Assembly (NCBI GenBank): GCA_026874595.1
Contig: CM049313.1
Span: 12,519,508-12,583,507, forward strand
Source: Sipunculus nudus
Lineage: Eukaryota; Annelida; Sipuncula; Golfingiida; Sipunculidae
Length of the DNA stretch: 64,000 bases
Reading direction: 5' to 3'
Every line of letters begins with the position of its first letter. The stretch's first letter is position 1. This document shows positions 14,641 to 26,274 of the stretch, piece by piece. The notes under the pieces are model-generated. The model saw only the letters and a program-made list of their open reading frames with translations. It ran no database searches and was not told the DNA's origin. A program made the translations under genes and the position numbers.

Positions 14641-15555
14641 ACCTCTCTTTTACGGCCACCTCCTAGAACGGACACTTAAGGCTCTTCCTGTAACTGTAAC
14701 CTATCTTATCGGGCCATACCCAAATGCGGAAACTGTAAGCTGTTCCCGTAACTGTGACCTCTCTTATACGGCCACCCCTGGTGCGGATACTGAAGGCTGT
14801 TCCTGTAACTGTTACCTCTCTTATACGGCCACCCCCTTATGCGAACACGTAAGGCTGGTTTTGTATCTGTAACCTCACTTATACGGCCACCCCCGGGTGC
14901 GGATACTTAAGGCTTTTCCTGTAACTGTAACCTTTCTTATACGGGCGTCCCTGGTACGGATACTTAAGGCTTTCCTGTAACTGGAACCTCACTTATGCGG
15001 CCACCCCCGGGTGCGGATACTTAAGGCTTTTCCTGTAACTGTAACCTTTCTCATACGGGCGTCCCTGGTACGGATACTTAAGGCTTTCCTGTAACTGTAA
15101 CCTCTCTAATACGGCCACCCCTGTTGCGGATATTTCAGGCTGTTCCTGTAACTATGACCTCACTTATACGGCTGACAGCTGTTGCGGACACCTAAGGTTG
15201 TTTTGCTGCAACTGTAACCTCTCTAATACGGTCACAGCCTAGTACGGAAACTTAAGGCTGTTTCTGTAACTGTAAACCCTCTAATACGGTGCTTCCCTAA
15301 TGTGGACACTTAAGGCTGTTTAGGTAACTGTAACCCCTCTGATTCGTCCTTCCCTAGTGTGGACACTTAAGGCTGTTTCTCTAACTGCAACCTCTCTAAT
15401 TCAGCCTTCCCCTAGTACGGACACATAAGGCTTATTTCTGTAACTGCATCCTCTTTCATGCAGCTATCCCCTAGTACGAAACTTAAGGCTGTTCCTGTAA
15501 CTGTAGCCTCTCTTATAAAGCCACCCCCTGGTGCGGACACTTAAGGCTGTTGAGC
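14640..15555. repeat. Degenerate ~58-bp minisatellite
   Basis: About 16 diverged copies share the elements CTGTAACCTCTCTTATACGG, a GGCCACCCC tract, TGCGGA and ACTTAAGGCTGTTCCTG. Successive TTAAGGCT marks fall about 57-59 bp apart (14676, 14851, 14909, 14967 and onward). Copies differ by substitutions and small indels, so the array is old. One slightly longer segment pair (near 14880-14990 and 15000-15090) is nearly identical, indicating a later local duplication of two units. Confidence 0.9.
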
Positions 15556-16620
15556 AACTCCACTGCATATGTCTATAATTTGTTATTATAATGTAGGAAT
15601 CTTCCTTAACGTTTATTTTGTTAACCTTTTTTTATAATTTCTCTATCTAAGCTAAGTATGGAAACGGAAACTAGTCGATAGTGGTTCAGGGTTGAAGGAC
15701 GAAGCTGTAAGGTGGTTCTCTCTGTCTCAGGGTCGTATGTTCTATGAAGAAACTTGAATCTAGAATACAAAGTCATAACACTGCATGTTGCATGAAATTA
15801 TTAAACAGTTATGATAAATTGTTCGCTCGGTCATCGTAATAAAATTATTACTATTACACAAGCTAATTATATGGTCTAACTAATATCATGGGGATTTATT
15901 CATAAGCTACACGTGCACGAGGGTCATTAGAGTGAAACTAAATTAAATCAAGCATCCTTGAGAATCCGTCAGGTTGGTGCTAATAGTTGCCATTAATTGT
16001 CGATTTATAGGATCAGCACTCAAATAAAATTTAATTAAAATGAATTGATTAAAATAAATTATGGTTTCTTTAGTTTCATTTAATTAAATTTAATCATTTT
16101 CAAGTAAATTAAGGTAATATATCTTGAATAATAAATATAAATTTAATTCAATTTGAAATTAAAATTAAAATAAAAGATAAAGAATAGACTTAATCTATTT
16201 TTTAACTTGACTTAATGAAATTAAATGTTTTATTTAATTATCAATCAAAATTAATTCTTTCAAAATGAGTGCTTGTACTTTTAAATGTCCAGTCAGAATT
16301 GTGTTAAATTTTTAAAAATATCTGTTTTACACCACTAAAGCCTCCGTTTTCTTTGGGGTTTTTTTCCAAAGAATACACATCTAACTTATTAGGATTGGTT
16401 GGTGTCATTTCAGAAAAAAATATGGAATGCAGGCGTGATTCTATAAGTTAATATCGTAATATTGGCAGATCGGCTAGTAGTATTAGGTCAAATGTCACTA
16501 CGAGTGATCAGGCAAATCTATTTGGTCTTAATTCACATGTTTATCGCAGGACATGTACGCAGTCAATAATACGCGGTCATTTTTACATATAACGCTACGT
16601 TATATACTAGTATACGCAAT
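15556..16620. other. AT-rich low-copy DNA, no gene seen
   Basis: I see no gene. Between about 16020 and 16300 the sequence is low-complexity AT, built from TTAAATTAAAATTAA-like words. Confidence 0.6.
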
Positions 16621-17640
16621 AGCACCCTAAGCGGAGGTTTGAACAAGGTGTTAGCCGACCAACCCCTTCCCCTCTCCGACCCCCCCCCCCTAACATTTTG
16701 TTGCGAGTTGTCCAGGTTAAACTGTTCAAACGTACGCTCAGCGTTGTTTGTGCATCTTGCGTTCGGAAATTTCTTAATTTAACTTCTGCGTCACGTCCAA
16801 TGGAAATGCAGAATAATATCGTAAACACATACCGATACGTTGGCGTTACGTGCGCGATTTTTCTCGTATAGCAAAAAACCTAACGAAAACGTATCGCAGA
16901 TTAAGCGTCAATAAATATGTAGACGTGGGGCTTGTTTTCGTTCAATCAACATGTAAAGGTTTCTGTTGCAAACGGGAACATGTTCTTGTACCGATACCAA
17001 AACGCATTGTTCACATACACCTATGCATGCATCTTAGAAATACCAGTCAATAGTGTATGTCGTTAGATTTCATTGATGTTTATCAAAATATGAGATGTAT
17101 TGCCAATGATGACAAATTAAACGTTACACCAGTCAATAAAAGTAAAATGAACAGCCTGGGTGTGGATAAGCACTTCTATTTTGGCGGCCATTGTTGCCAG
17201 TGTTTACCTGGTGGTGGAACCAATGAAAGTTGATTAAGCTTTCCTGGTGCAATACACAGGAACACGCTCGTGCTCGTAAACATTAACGGTAGGGGCGGAT
17301 CAAGGATTAAGGAAAAGGAGGGGTCCAACGCAGGCGAACTAATGACAAAACCTAAAAAAGGTCCCCAGGTCCGGAAAAGGGTGGGTCGTGGCCATACAAT
17401 TAGTCTGCAACCCTTAAAATGTTGCTTTAGCTGAAAAAGGGGGAGGGTCCGGACCCCCTGGACACCTCCCCCCACCTCAACGCCCCGGGGTCCGCTTCTG
17501 AACGGTTTCTGTTCATGAACAGAAGTATTAACAGGAATATGATATGACCCATGGACCGGAAACACGCCCCAGGGTAGTGAGATTACGTCAAACTAAACGA
17601 CCACGTATGAATGTTGCATCTGCCAGTTCAGATTCTCCAT
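16621..17640. other. Low-copy DNA with possible dispersed-repeat fragment
   Basis: No gene is supported. A C10 run sits at 16681-16690. The GC-rich part at about 17290-17500 (including GGGTCCGGACCCCCTGGACA) has the look of a dispersed repeat fragment, although no termini are visible. The 129-codon minus-strand frame across it has no domain. An 18-bp perfect palindrome lies at 17507-17524. Confidence 0.4.
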
Positions 17641-17644
17641 ATAT

Positions 17645-18064
17645 TAGGGCTGCATCAATTTACCGATACATCGATACATTTCGATACACTACATCGATAC
17701 GGTTACCGATAGGCGATACGTGCTGTATCGATGAACCACAAGACGGCTCACAAATATAAATAAAAGTCATACAACCCAAAATATAAATATAATCTGAGTT
17801 AAGTATAAAGATTAAGCTTTTTTCATTTCCTATACTGAGCTTTCCAGACTTAAATAAATTAACGTATTGTTATATGATCGACTGGATAACGAATTAATAT
17901 ACAGTTCTCGTTCCCTCTATGACAATGATAGATGGATCCACAGAGCTTTTGGCCAAAGATGAGAACCAAAGAAAACGTGTATCGTCAATACGTATTGAGT
18001 ATCCCCTATTTAGTATATCGCAATACTTATTGTTCCTGAATCTGCTTACCGATACCCAGCCCTA
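17645..18064. mobile_element. hAT-like non-autonomous element (MITE), copy 1
   Basis: The 420-bp element starts TAGGGCTGCAT and ends with the inverted complement CAGCCCTA. It is flanked by CCATATAT (17637-17644) and CTATATAT (18065-18072), an 8-bp target duplication with one mismatch, as expected for hAT transposons. The interior near both ends is full of CGATA words (CGATACATCGATAC), and similar words are found in the copies at 23728 and 57228. No transposase frame is present, so it would depend on an autonomous relative. Confidence 0.7.
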
Positions 18065-18527
18065 CTATATATATTGTCTCTCGCCTCAATTTTCCCTGTT
18101 CTTGTTTTATTCGGGAAACAAATGTACTCTGTGACCCCATCTACTTAGTGTGAAGTTCTCCGAGGACGAGACAGAGGAGGGAACCCTCACACGGGCGGTC
18201 CTTGCTAAATCACATTTATTGTTCTGTCCGTGCAGTAAGAACACCACAACGGCCAGCAGTGTCATATTTTTATCTGCGGCCGGGTTTGGTTTTAAATCAT
18301 TCACGAACATGTCAAAACCGTTTTCTTTGCAACATTTATACATGGCTTGCCATGATATCGCGAGGTGAAAGTGACTGCAGTATTTGGAAAAGGTCAAAGG
18401 CAGTGGTGTCAATTTATCTTCAAGAGGGGATGACTCAGAGGGGTAGATTGGAGCAACTTTTCTCTAATCCTAAAAGAATAATGAAACATCTCATTATTAT
18501 TATGATTATATATCATATATATATATG

Positions 18528-18575
<48 letters not shown>

Positions 18576-19389
18576 CATGTGAACATGAATATATTTAAAT
18601 ATATTTACAACCAAGTGGAAGATTAAAATATAAGGTCAAGGAGAAAGGCGGAAATGTTAAAAAGGTCTCGTATTCTAGTTTTTTATATATTTTTTTATTT
18701 CCAGTATATAAATCTTACTTTCAGAACAAATTATTCCCCCTCCTTGATTGAAGATGTGGGAGATATAAATTATTCCACTACCCTCAGCCCTGTTATGACG
18801 CTCCTGGTCAAAGATTAGATCATATACATAAAGTTCCCTTTACCTCCTGCATGACTGGCAGGTATAAAGAAATATTACCGGAAGGGTAGGTGTGAGCAGG
18901 GACATTTCCATCTAATTCTGTCGGGAAATAATCCTTTGATCGTCTTTGTTACATCGCCCGATCTATCACCAGTGTGATTAAACCAATAGGGAACGTATCA
19001 TTGACGGGTTAGCTGCATAAATACGTATGGGAATTCAGCAGATTGAACAGATTGCTGTAAACAGCGTATGTGGTATCACGTATATCAATCAATATTATTT
19101 ATTTGGCCGTTATTGACAACCCAGGGGTTGACGTATTAACGGAATATGTTCCATGTATTATTGCGACAGGCGACCACCGGCCAACTGAGGAATCACATAT
19201 GTGATGCGGCCACGTGGGTGGCGTTCAAATGGTCTACAGCATTCTCGTCCTTGGCTAATTGGTGGACGGCCCTCTAGATCTTCCCAGGAATTATCACATT
19301 AAGAACGATATGATCTTGTGAAATTTAGTTTCGTACTCATTGTCGTACCCATCAGGTAAGACAACTTGCATGACACTTCGTAATGATAA

Positions 19390-19427
<38 letters not shown>

Positions 19428-19670
19428 GGAGAGAGAGAGAAATGTCGTTACTATGTTCTTCCGAATTGGGTTATTTTAAATATCAATATAATTAATACGG
19501 AGTTTTAATTAATACGGAGGTTTTTTCTAGACCACGGTTTACCTGCTTCCGTTCTGATTTGACTCTCCAAATTCGGCAAACGTATCGATGGTGTGATCTT
19601 CTAGGACAAGTTTGTTTTATTTTGCGGTAATGTGCCCTACAAAGCTGCATAATTAATAATTTAATATTTC
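18065..19670. other. Low-copy DNA with TA and GA microsatellites
   Basis: No gene is supported. (TA)n lies at 18533-18571, and a (TA)n(GA)n compound tract lies at about 19390-19440. Overlapping frames of about 70-120 codons at 18107-18573 run on both strands, and one ends in the TA tract. None shows a recognisable domain. Confidence 0.5.
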
Positions 19671-19699
19671 CCCATTAGGTGCCCCTATTTCTTTTGTGC

Positions 19700-20900
19700 T
19701 GCAAGGTCCTCCACGCCTGTCATGCTTTTTCAGGAGGCGCCTCGGGGATTTTTACTGGCCTTTTAAAACCGTGCCCAGCGCGCATGTCCTGCTCAAAAGG
19801 CATTTCCGTGCAATACGCGGTCACTCGGGTCCACTATAATCCCTATTGATCCCCCATATCCATTGAAACGCCTCAAAAGAATTTTCTTTCTCAAAAGGAA
19901 GTAAAGATTTTTAATCCAAAGACCACATGACTCCGTTTTCAATGCGAGGGCTTTTCAGTTTGGTCAACACTGGGCACTGAGTCCAGTGATGTGACCACCG
20001 TTTGACAATTATTTTATGGGTTACAGGTATGTTGATTTCATACATTCGAAAGTGTCTTTCCATGATAACCATGGTTTCAAAGGTTCGGCCAAATCATGTC
20101 TTTTTATGAAGTTTTCTTTTAAAAAGATGCTCCACAACTTAATTATAATTCGGGTTGGGGGGACGGTAAAACATAAAAAAAATATCACCAGTACATCTTT
20201 AAACTGATAACAAATTAGAATCTGTAGTCAGGGCGTACAGACCTCCAACAGAATTTAAAGGGGCCGAATCACCTTTCTGACCTTAATAAATTAAAGCAAT
20301 CCCTTGGAGCTTTCATAAAAATAGGCCAGAAAAAAAGTGGATATCACCAAACACAGGCTGCTTATTTTGTTTTTATCAACGTGTTTATAATATGTTGGGG
20401 CCCGCGAAAATAATCAAAACAAATTAAACAAGGGAATCTGGCAGCAAGTCAGATAAGCCAGAGCTTTGAAAATGGTGTTTTGCAACAAGTGACCTTTCTA
20501 CATCCGCATATATGCAACCTACCACCTTATGATATATAATATATGGATACATGTTTATCTGTTTGTCAACATTCTTGTGTTTACAAACATGTTGTGGATA
20601 AACAAGTTAACATATCCTTCACGAAGGCTTTACAAGAACTTTTCACAAGAACTTTTACAAGAACTTTAAATTATCCTTAAATCATTATTATATACACAGA
20701 GGAAGCCAGAAATCACATAAATTCTTTTTCAATAGGTAGGTGATTGGGTGCCTTTATTATCAGTCAGGTGTTCACGTGTATGCGTTTTATGTGTGAACAC
20801 TGTCATGCTTGAGTACCACGAGTTCACTTTGCGAGTGGCAGAACAAATAAATACGAATGGGTGGCTTCCACACGGGGACAAATGAATGCTCCTTTGTCAT
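19700..20900. repeat. Diverged ~1.2-kb duplication, left unit
   Basis: Blocks here recur in the same order about 1.2 kb downstream. They include a TTTTTCAGGAGGCG block (near 19730 and 21030), a TCAAAAGGAAGTAA block (near 19893 and 21098), and a CTTTCCATGATAACCATG block (near 20055 and 21270). A later GCGAGTGGCAGAACAA block (near 20830) recurs near 21510. The copies are clearly diverged and carry indels. No coding frame is shared. Confidence 0.6.
20258..20757 (+). repeat. Dispersed repeat, left arm of a 20-kb-spaced inverted pair
   Basis: The reverse complement of this ~500-bp segment appears at 40093-40687. Matching landmarks run across the whole length: the AAAGGGG/CCCCTTT end, AATAGGCCAG, GGGGCCCGCGAAAAT, a TTTTGCAACAAGTGACCTTT block, CATATATGCAACCTACCA, and the AGGTAGGTGATTGGGTGCC end. 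No protein frame is evident. I infer a transposon-derived family. Confidence 0.75.
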
Positions 20901-20999
20901 AATGGTTTATAAGAAAATATATATAGTGGTGATTCTTATAACTTCCAAAATGAAATGGACTTTAATTATGTCTTTACCCTTACCCTCTTCAAACGTTCA

Positions 21000-21760
21000 G
21001 CAAAACATTTTTCGCCTGTCAACGCTTTTTTCAGGAGGCGACCTGTAATCCCCACTGAACCCCATTTCCATTATATCGCCTGTTAAGTAATTTTATTCTG
21101 TCAAAAGGAAGTAACTATTTTAAATTCAAGCGCGGAACACATGTCCACATAAATCTTTTAATAGGTAGCACTTTTCCGTTGAGTGGACACAAAGAGCTGA
21201 GACCTTTTACACGATCACCATTTTATAGGTTTACAGGTATATTAATTTTTATACATTCAGAAATATCTTTCCATGATAACCATTGTTTTAATAGTTCGGC
21301 CGATTTATGGGTTGTTTGAAAAAAGTTGTTTTTTTTTTCAAAAAGGAAGCCCTGGGTGGAGGAAGGGGGGATTGCACACACTTCTAAGGGTCCACAATCT
21401 CTTTGGGACTTTGAAACCCCCGCCTGAATCCACTAAACTGTCGTTCATTCATACGTGCACGTTTTATGTAAAATATTGTCATGGTTCAGAAACACGGGTT
21501 CACCAGGCGAGTGGCAGAACAACTGCATACGAATTGCAAATTCGGGGACAAAGGAATAACCCCTTATAATTATTCCTTTGTAGAATTGTGATTATGGCAC
21601 TTAAGAAAAAGTATATTAGGGTGATTCTGATTACCTCCAAAATGTAATGGATTACGGATGCAGTTTTACTATATCCCTCTACAAATTTTCAGCAAAATCT
21701 GTATATTACTTGTTGTCATATTTTGTATACAAATAACGCATGTGTCTGTAAACATGCCTA
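21000..21760. repeat. Diverged ~1.2-kb duplication, right unit
   Basis: This is the partner of the unit at 19700-20900. It keeps the order of shared blocks but lacks the ~500-bp segment at 20258-20757, which belongs to a separate dispersed family. That suggests the left unit gained this segment by insertion after the duplication. Confidence 0.55.
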
Positions 21761-21769
21761 AGACTATAC

Positions 21770-22979
21770 CCTCAGCTGACTACGCTGAATAAACATCATG
21801 TTTCACGATGTCGCCCGCCTGAGCTTCAAATAATACAAAGCATCTTTCATATAATTTCACGGTAGAATGCTTCTTTAGACAATCGTTAAATCTACGATAT
21901 TTCCCAAGCAATGAAGCTGTCGGACCTATGTTGTTTATCGGAAAGAAAACTTCTCACTCAAAAATTAGTAACTCCCTGTATATGCCTCACGTCTCTTTCC
22001 AGAATTTATTTTTTTGTGAGATTCTGGAATAAAGTAATTTTTCTATGTTGATATTTGGAGAGGGTGTTCCTGGATAATTCTAGCAAAAGTAATCTTTATA
22101 TCATATAAGTGAAACACATGACAAAAGTTCCTGCAAAAACCTTAGGATTAAAATATGTGTCGTTTAGTTCCTATCAGCTCAATACAAAAATATGCATCAG
22201 AGAGAGCCGTGGATTTTCCACGGGAGCAGCTAGTATTTATATGAAAAGGCTAGTGGACAAACGTCAGTATGGCCAAGAATGACATTAAAAGTTATTTTAA
22301 TAAAATACAAAGTTCCCTGACTAATCGAATAAGGAGGCCAGGATTTTCGCAGCATTGATCTGTAAACCTCAAGGGGGACCCGTAACGGAAAAAAATAAAT
22401 GGATTATATCTTAGGAATATATATACCAGGTTCAGTGGGGCACAGCGATAAACGTTAGTTATGTTTTATAGCGTTTCAAATCATCTTTCGTTGAACAGAA
22501 CAAAATCCGCCAGCTGTGTCGCGCAGAGATGAACTATTAAGTCTGGGGAAGATGACATAGCTAAGAAGGATACAGTCTTACCTTCAGACTAATTAATCAG
22601 ACATACAAAAAAACATCTCAAGAACGGTGTAGCGCTGAGCTGGCGTCACAAACAGAAAACGAAGCCATCCAATTATTCCGCAAGTAGTAAGAATAAGAAA
22701 GTCCGTGCCGAGGTAATGACCCTGTATTTGAATATTCATGCGGACGTATGTCGTTTTCATTGTTCCTCTAACCAACACGAGGTAATTACTTATATCCTGC
22801 AAATTTTCGTTTAGCGGGGGATCGGTTCAGCTATACGACTTTTCTTCATGAATGGTCAAGCTTCATATAGTGTGCTTAATGTGGACCTAGAGTATACCAT
22901 GGACAATGCCTTCCTCTAAAACATATCTTTGAAACAATAAGGAAAATATTCTCAAATATTCTCACTACGTCCCTACCTA

Positions 22980-23036
<57 letters not shown>

Positions 23037-23720
23037 ATAGTTATGGGTTATTACTCACGTTTTAATTCATTGTTTACGACCTGCAGTTATCTGAAGGACA
23101 GACGTGCTGGCTCCAGCTGGTTGTACGTGGAGCAAAGAAAGTGGATTTATATCAGATTCCAATCTCAAGAGACGGTCGCAGGTTGCTGAAAATTTAGCAG
23201 GAGTGCCGGGTATATAAACTGTTGCATATTTATTAAAAAAAAACTTGTGTATATTTTACGTATTTGATGTAGTTTCAGGCAGCACATTTTTGCCCTTTTT
23301 CGATTTTCTGGAAATGTTCAACAATTGAAGCAGCAGTAACCGGACTTAACCTCTCTTAAATGTACATATATTAAGTTTTATTATACCATAAAACCCATTT
23401 ATTCCCATCGAAGGTCTGTGGTTTATATACACAATCATGTGTTCCGCGATGAAAAAGTTATTAATGTATTAAAAATGGCCATAAATATACAGTAGCTTCC
23501 CCGGGGTTCAGTTTGTCTTCAAACTGAAGGTACATTTATAGATTAAGTCTGATTATGTTTTATATTAAAACTACCACATCTGAGCAGGAAAGAATGTCGC
23601 ATCTTCAGAGTCGCATTGAAGAGGAGTAAGAGGAATTTGTTTCCAATTTCTAAACTTTTCCACTAATATTTCTCTCTAGAAAGTTTAAAGAAGAATAAAA
23701 CTTGCCATCAATTGATAGAG
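21770..23720. other. Low-copy AT-rich DNA, no gene seen
   Basis: No gene is supported. A (TA)n tract of about 50 bp lies at 22983-23034. A short block near 22813-22865 (GGGGGATCGGTTC through ATGAATGGTCAAG) recurs in diverged form at 25150-25202, so part of this stretch is an old dispersed repeat. Confidence 0.5.
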
Positions 23721-23727
23721 TATTTAT

Positions 23728-24211
23728 TAGGGCTGAGTATCGGTCAGCCTATTCAGATAAAATATACATATTGCGATATACGCAATGCGATACCCGATAG
23801 GTATTGACGATACGGTTAATTTTTCTTTTGTGTATCACTTCTGATTAAATACTCTGTGGATAAAGTGTTTTAAAAGCAAATAAAACAAGACTGTAATATT
23901 ACATTACTCTGTCATCGCACACATGCGTCAGCTTGTCATCGAACCACCAAGAACTGTATATATATATATTCCTCATCCAGTCGTTCATATGCAATACGTG
24001 GTCTTATTTAAGTCTTAAATTGGTCAATATAAAAAAAGCTTAAGCTTTGAAAATAACTCAGACTATAATTTATGCTAGGATTGCATGACTTGTATCTATA
24101 TTTCTCATCATTTATCGTGTTTCATCGATACTTCGATTCAGCATGCATAGCGTTCCGGTAACCGTATCGACGTGAAGTATCGAAATGTATCGATATATTG
24201 ATATAGCTCTA
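23728..24211. mobile_element. hAT-like non-autonomous element (MITE), copy 2
   Basis: The 484-bp element starts TAGGGCTGAGTATCGG and ends TAGCTCTA. It is flanked by a perfect 8-bp direct duplication, GTATTTAT, at 23720-23727 and 24212-24219. CGATA-rich words near both ends match the element at 17645. The right terminus has drifted from CAGCCCTA by two bases. No coding capacity is seen. Confidence 0.8.
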
Positions 24212-24329
24212 GTATTTATAGCACCTTGTGTGCAAACGAGAAAGAAATATGTTTCCTGCCAATTGTCCTCTTCTTATGCAGATATTTTCTTGCTGCGGCC
24301 AGTTTTATAGGTTTACAGCGGGATTTACC

Positions 24330-24974
24330 CTAGCCCGATTTAATCAGACTCAATAGTATTATAATTTAGGCCCTGTCATATATTGAGTCCGATAGCCATA
24401 CAGTGAGAGTTTATACAATATAAGCCACGGTGCATGCAAAGACTTCGTTCATCCTTTGACTTTCTGGTTACTGCTTGACAACAAAACAAAGGATAACACC
24501 ATTTGGATACCAATAGTTAAGTATGTTTCATTGCCTCGATAGCAACTAAAATTAATTTTGGGCCATCATTTTAAACATTTACTGGCCTTTTTACCAAAGG
24601 CATATTAGCCAGTTTAGTGGGGACAGAGAAGAACAGTCTTTAAGGGGATTTGAATACCTTACTGGGATTGAGAGCCAGGATTTTGTAACATTTTGTTAAA
24701 GCACTTTGAAGAATGGCGCGAGGGCACGGGGCAATAGGGCCTAAAGCCCCTTTCACAAATTAACGGATAGCAGCTTGGATCATCCCGGGCTTTAATCCGT
24801 TTCACTGGGGACAGCAGCGCGATTTCAATATTAACACCTGTTGACACTGGTTACAATTAAGGGCGTTGGGTGTTGTGTAGTCTTGAGGCTTATATAATAA
24901 AACTCTAAATGTATGGCAATCGGACTTAATATATGGCAGGGCCTTAAAATATTGTGTCTAATTAAATTGTCTAG
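24330..24974. mobile_element. Foldback MITE with ~90-bp terminal inverted repeats
   Basis: Left arm (about 24330-24430) and right arm (about 24880-24974) are imperfect inverted complements over roughly 90 bp. Shared landmarks include AGGCCCTG, CATATATT, AGTCCGAT, GCCATACA, AGAGTTT and ATATAAGCC. Both outer ends carry CTAG. The interior of about 450 bp has only a 62-codon minus-strand frame with no domain. Length, long TIRs and lack of coding fit a MITE. The superfamily cannot be assigned, and a target duplication longer than CTAG/TA is not visible. Confidence 0.7.
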
Positions 24975-26150
24975 TTTTACCCGTCCTTATTTTGATTTAT
25001 CTGTGTTACAATTATTAGCTGCCTCACAACTGTAAGAGCATTTATTTTTCTTACAAAACATTGTGCAAACAACTGTTTTGGAGATTATTGCCTTTGATGT
25101 TGTTTGATGGCTTTTGTCACATACTTTCAATGATGTGTTGATTTCCATTTGGCGGGGAATCGGTTCTGTTATAAGCCTTTTTTCAAATGAATGGTTAAGT
25201 ATCGTGTTGTCTGGTAATAAATTGGCAAATGTTTCAACTTATATTGAATGTCATTTGCTTTTACAAACATAAATACATATTCACTATATTTTTATTTACG
25301 CTGTTTAAGGAAGACATGGAAATAGTGCTCGTTTCTGGTATATAATCTTTTTTAGTACATTGAATCTGATGTTCTCTAGTCAGTTTTGTTATACAAGATA
25401 AAATAAAAAGTACATTAAAATAAATTAATTAATTAAATATATGCATTCGGCCTATTAAATCTATTTGTACAAAAAGGTTCCTGTGTCTTTCCAATCAGCA
25501 TTGCTATCGCTGTCTATAGGGTGTTTTATTAATTAGTCTGCAAGCATATATAAAATTAAATATACCACAAATGTAAACACACTTTACTTTTGCTTTATGT
25601 TTTATTTAAGGCCCGCCATTGGAACATACAAGCGTTTCTGTGGTGACGCATTCCCTAAATGTATAAGTCAGTAGCTCTCCCTTGTTTTCAAGTACAATGC
25701 AATTTCTGAAAACATGTCGTACCACAAATAGAAGTTAACATTTAATATATCGATACGAATAAATTCTTTAAGTTTGGATGGTTTTGAAAACCAATATGTT
25801 GATTGCGATCCAACAGTTGAAATACTCGCAGGAGTTAACGTAACATTGTTATATGCTGGTTATGACTCTAGTATATGTTTTTGGGCGTTTTAGTACTAAA
25901 AGAAATCTCACACACATATACACGCATGCACACAAAAGGGAACATTGCTCAACCTGTTTCTTCTTACACCTGCTGACCTTGCCTATACTTAACTAACGAC
26001 CACAAGCCCCTATATCCCCGGGAAGCCCGTTTTGGTGAGGTCATATCACGCGAGGATTGTTTAAATCCGAGTAGGCTTCAGTGGAGCCATTGACGCTGAT
26101 GGCTACTTGGCGTCGTGTGATGTTCAGTATTAATGACCTCCGTCTGTCCT
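24975..26150. other. AT-rich low-copy DNA, no gene seen
   Basis: I see no gene. The sequence is AT-rich, with a short diverged repeat block near 25150-25202 that also occurs at 22813-22865. Confidence 0.5.
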
Positions 26151-26158
26151 CATTACAG

Positions 26159-26274
26159 GTCAATATCCTGTGTTTAGTAACTGATGTTGCCCAGCTGAGG
26201 ACTCATTGGGATTATTAACTCAGTCATCGCCATAGCTTCATCACTACCGGAAACTCTTTGTGGAGCGTCTGATG
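26159..26274 (+). other. Possible non-coding (5' UTR-type) exon
   Basis: A pyrimidine-rich stretch ending CATTACAG precedes this 116-bp segment, and GTGAGT follows it directly. These are good matches to vertebrate/invertebrate 3' and 5' splice consensus. All three frames inside carry stops, so it could only be untranslated, apart from an ATG forming its last three bases before GTGAGT. Base composition is less AT-rich than its surroundings. This is a suggestion from splice-like signals only, and chance matches of this quality are expected in 64 kb. Confidence 0.2.

Noticed and set aside
17176-17565. 129-codon minus-strand frame as a possible gene
   Set aside because: Proline/glycine-rich translation of a GC-rich repeat-like segment, with no domain or exon signal.
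18107-18412. 101-codon minus-strand frame as a possible exon
   Set aside because: No recognisable domain. Overlapping frames are open on the other strand too, and no supporting splice sites were evident.
22983-23034. TA microsatellite tracts as replication or regulatory features
   Set aside because: Simple (TA)n tracts occur in at least eight places in the window and show no associated structure.
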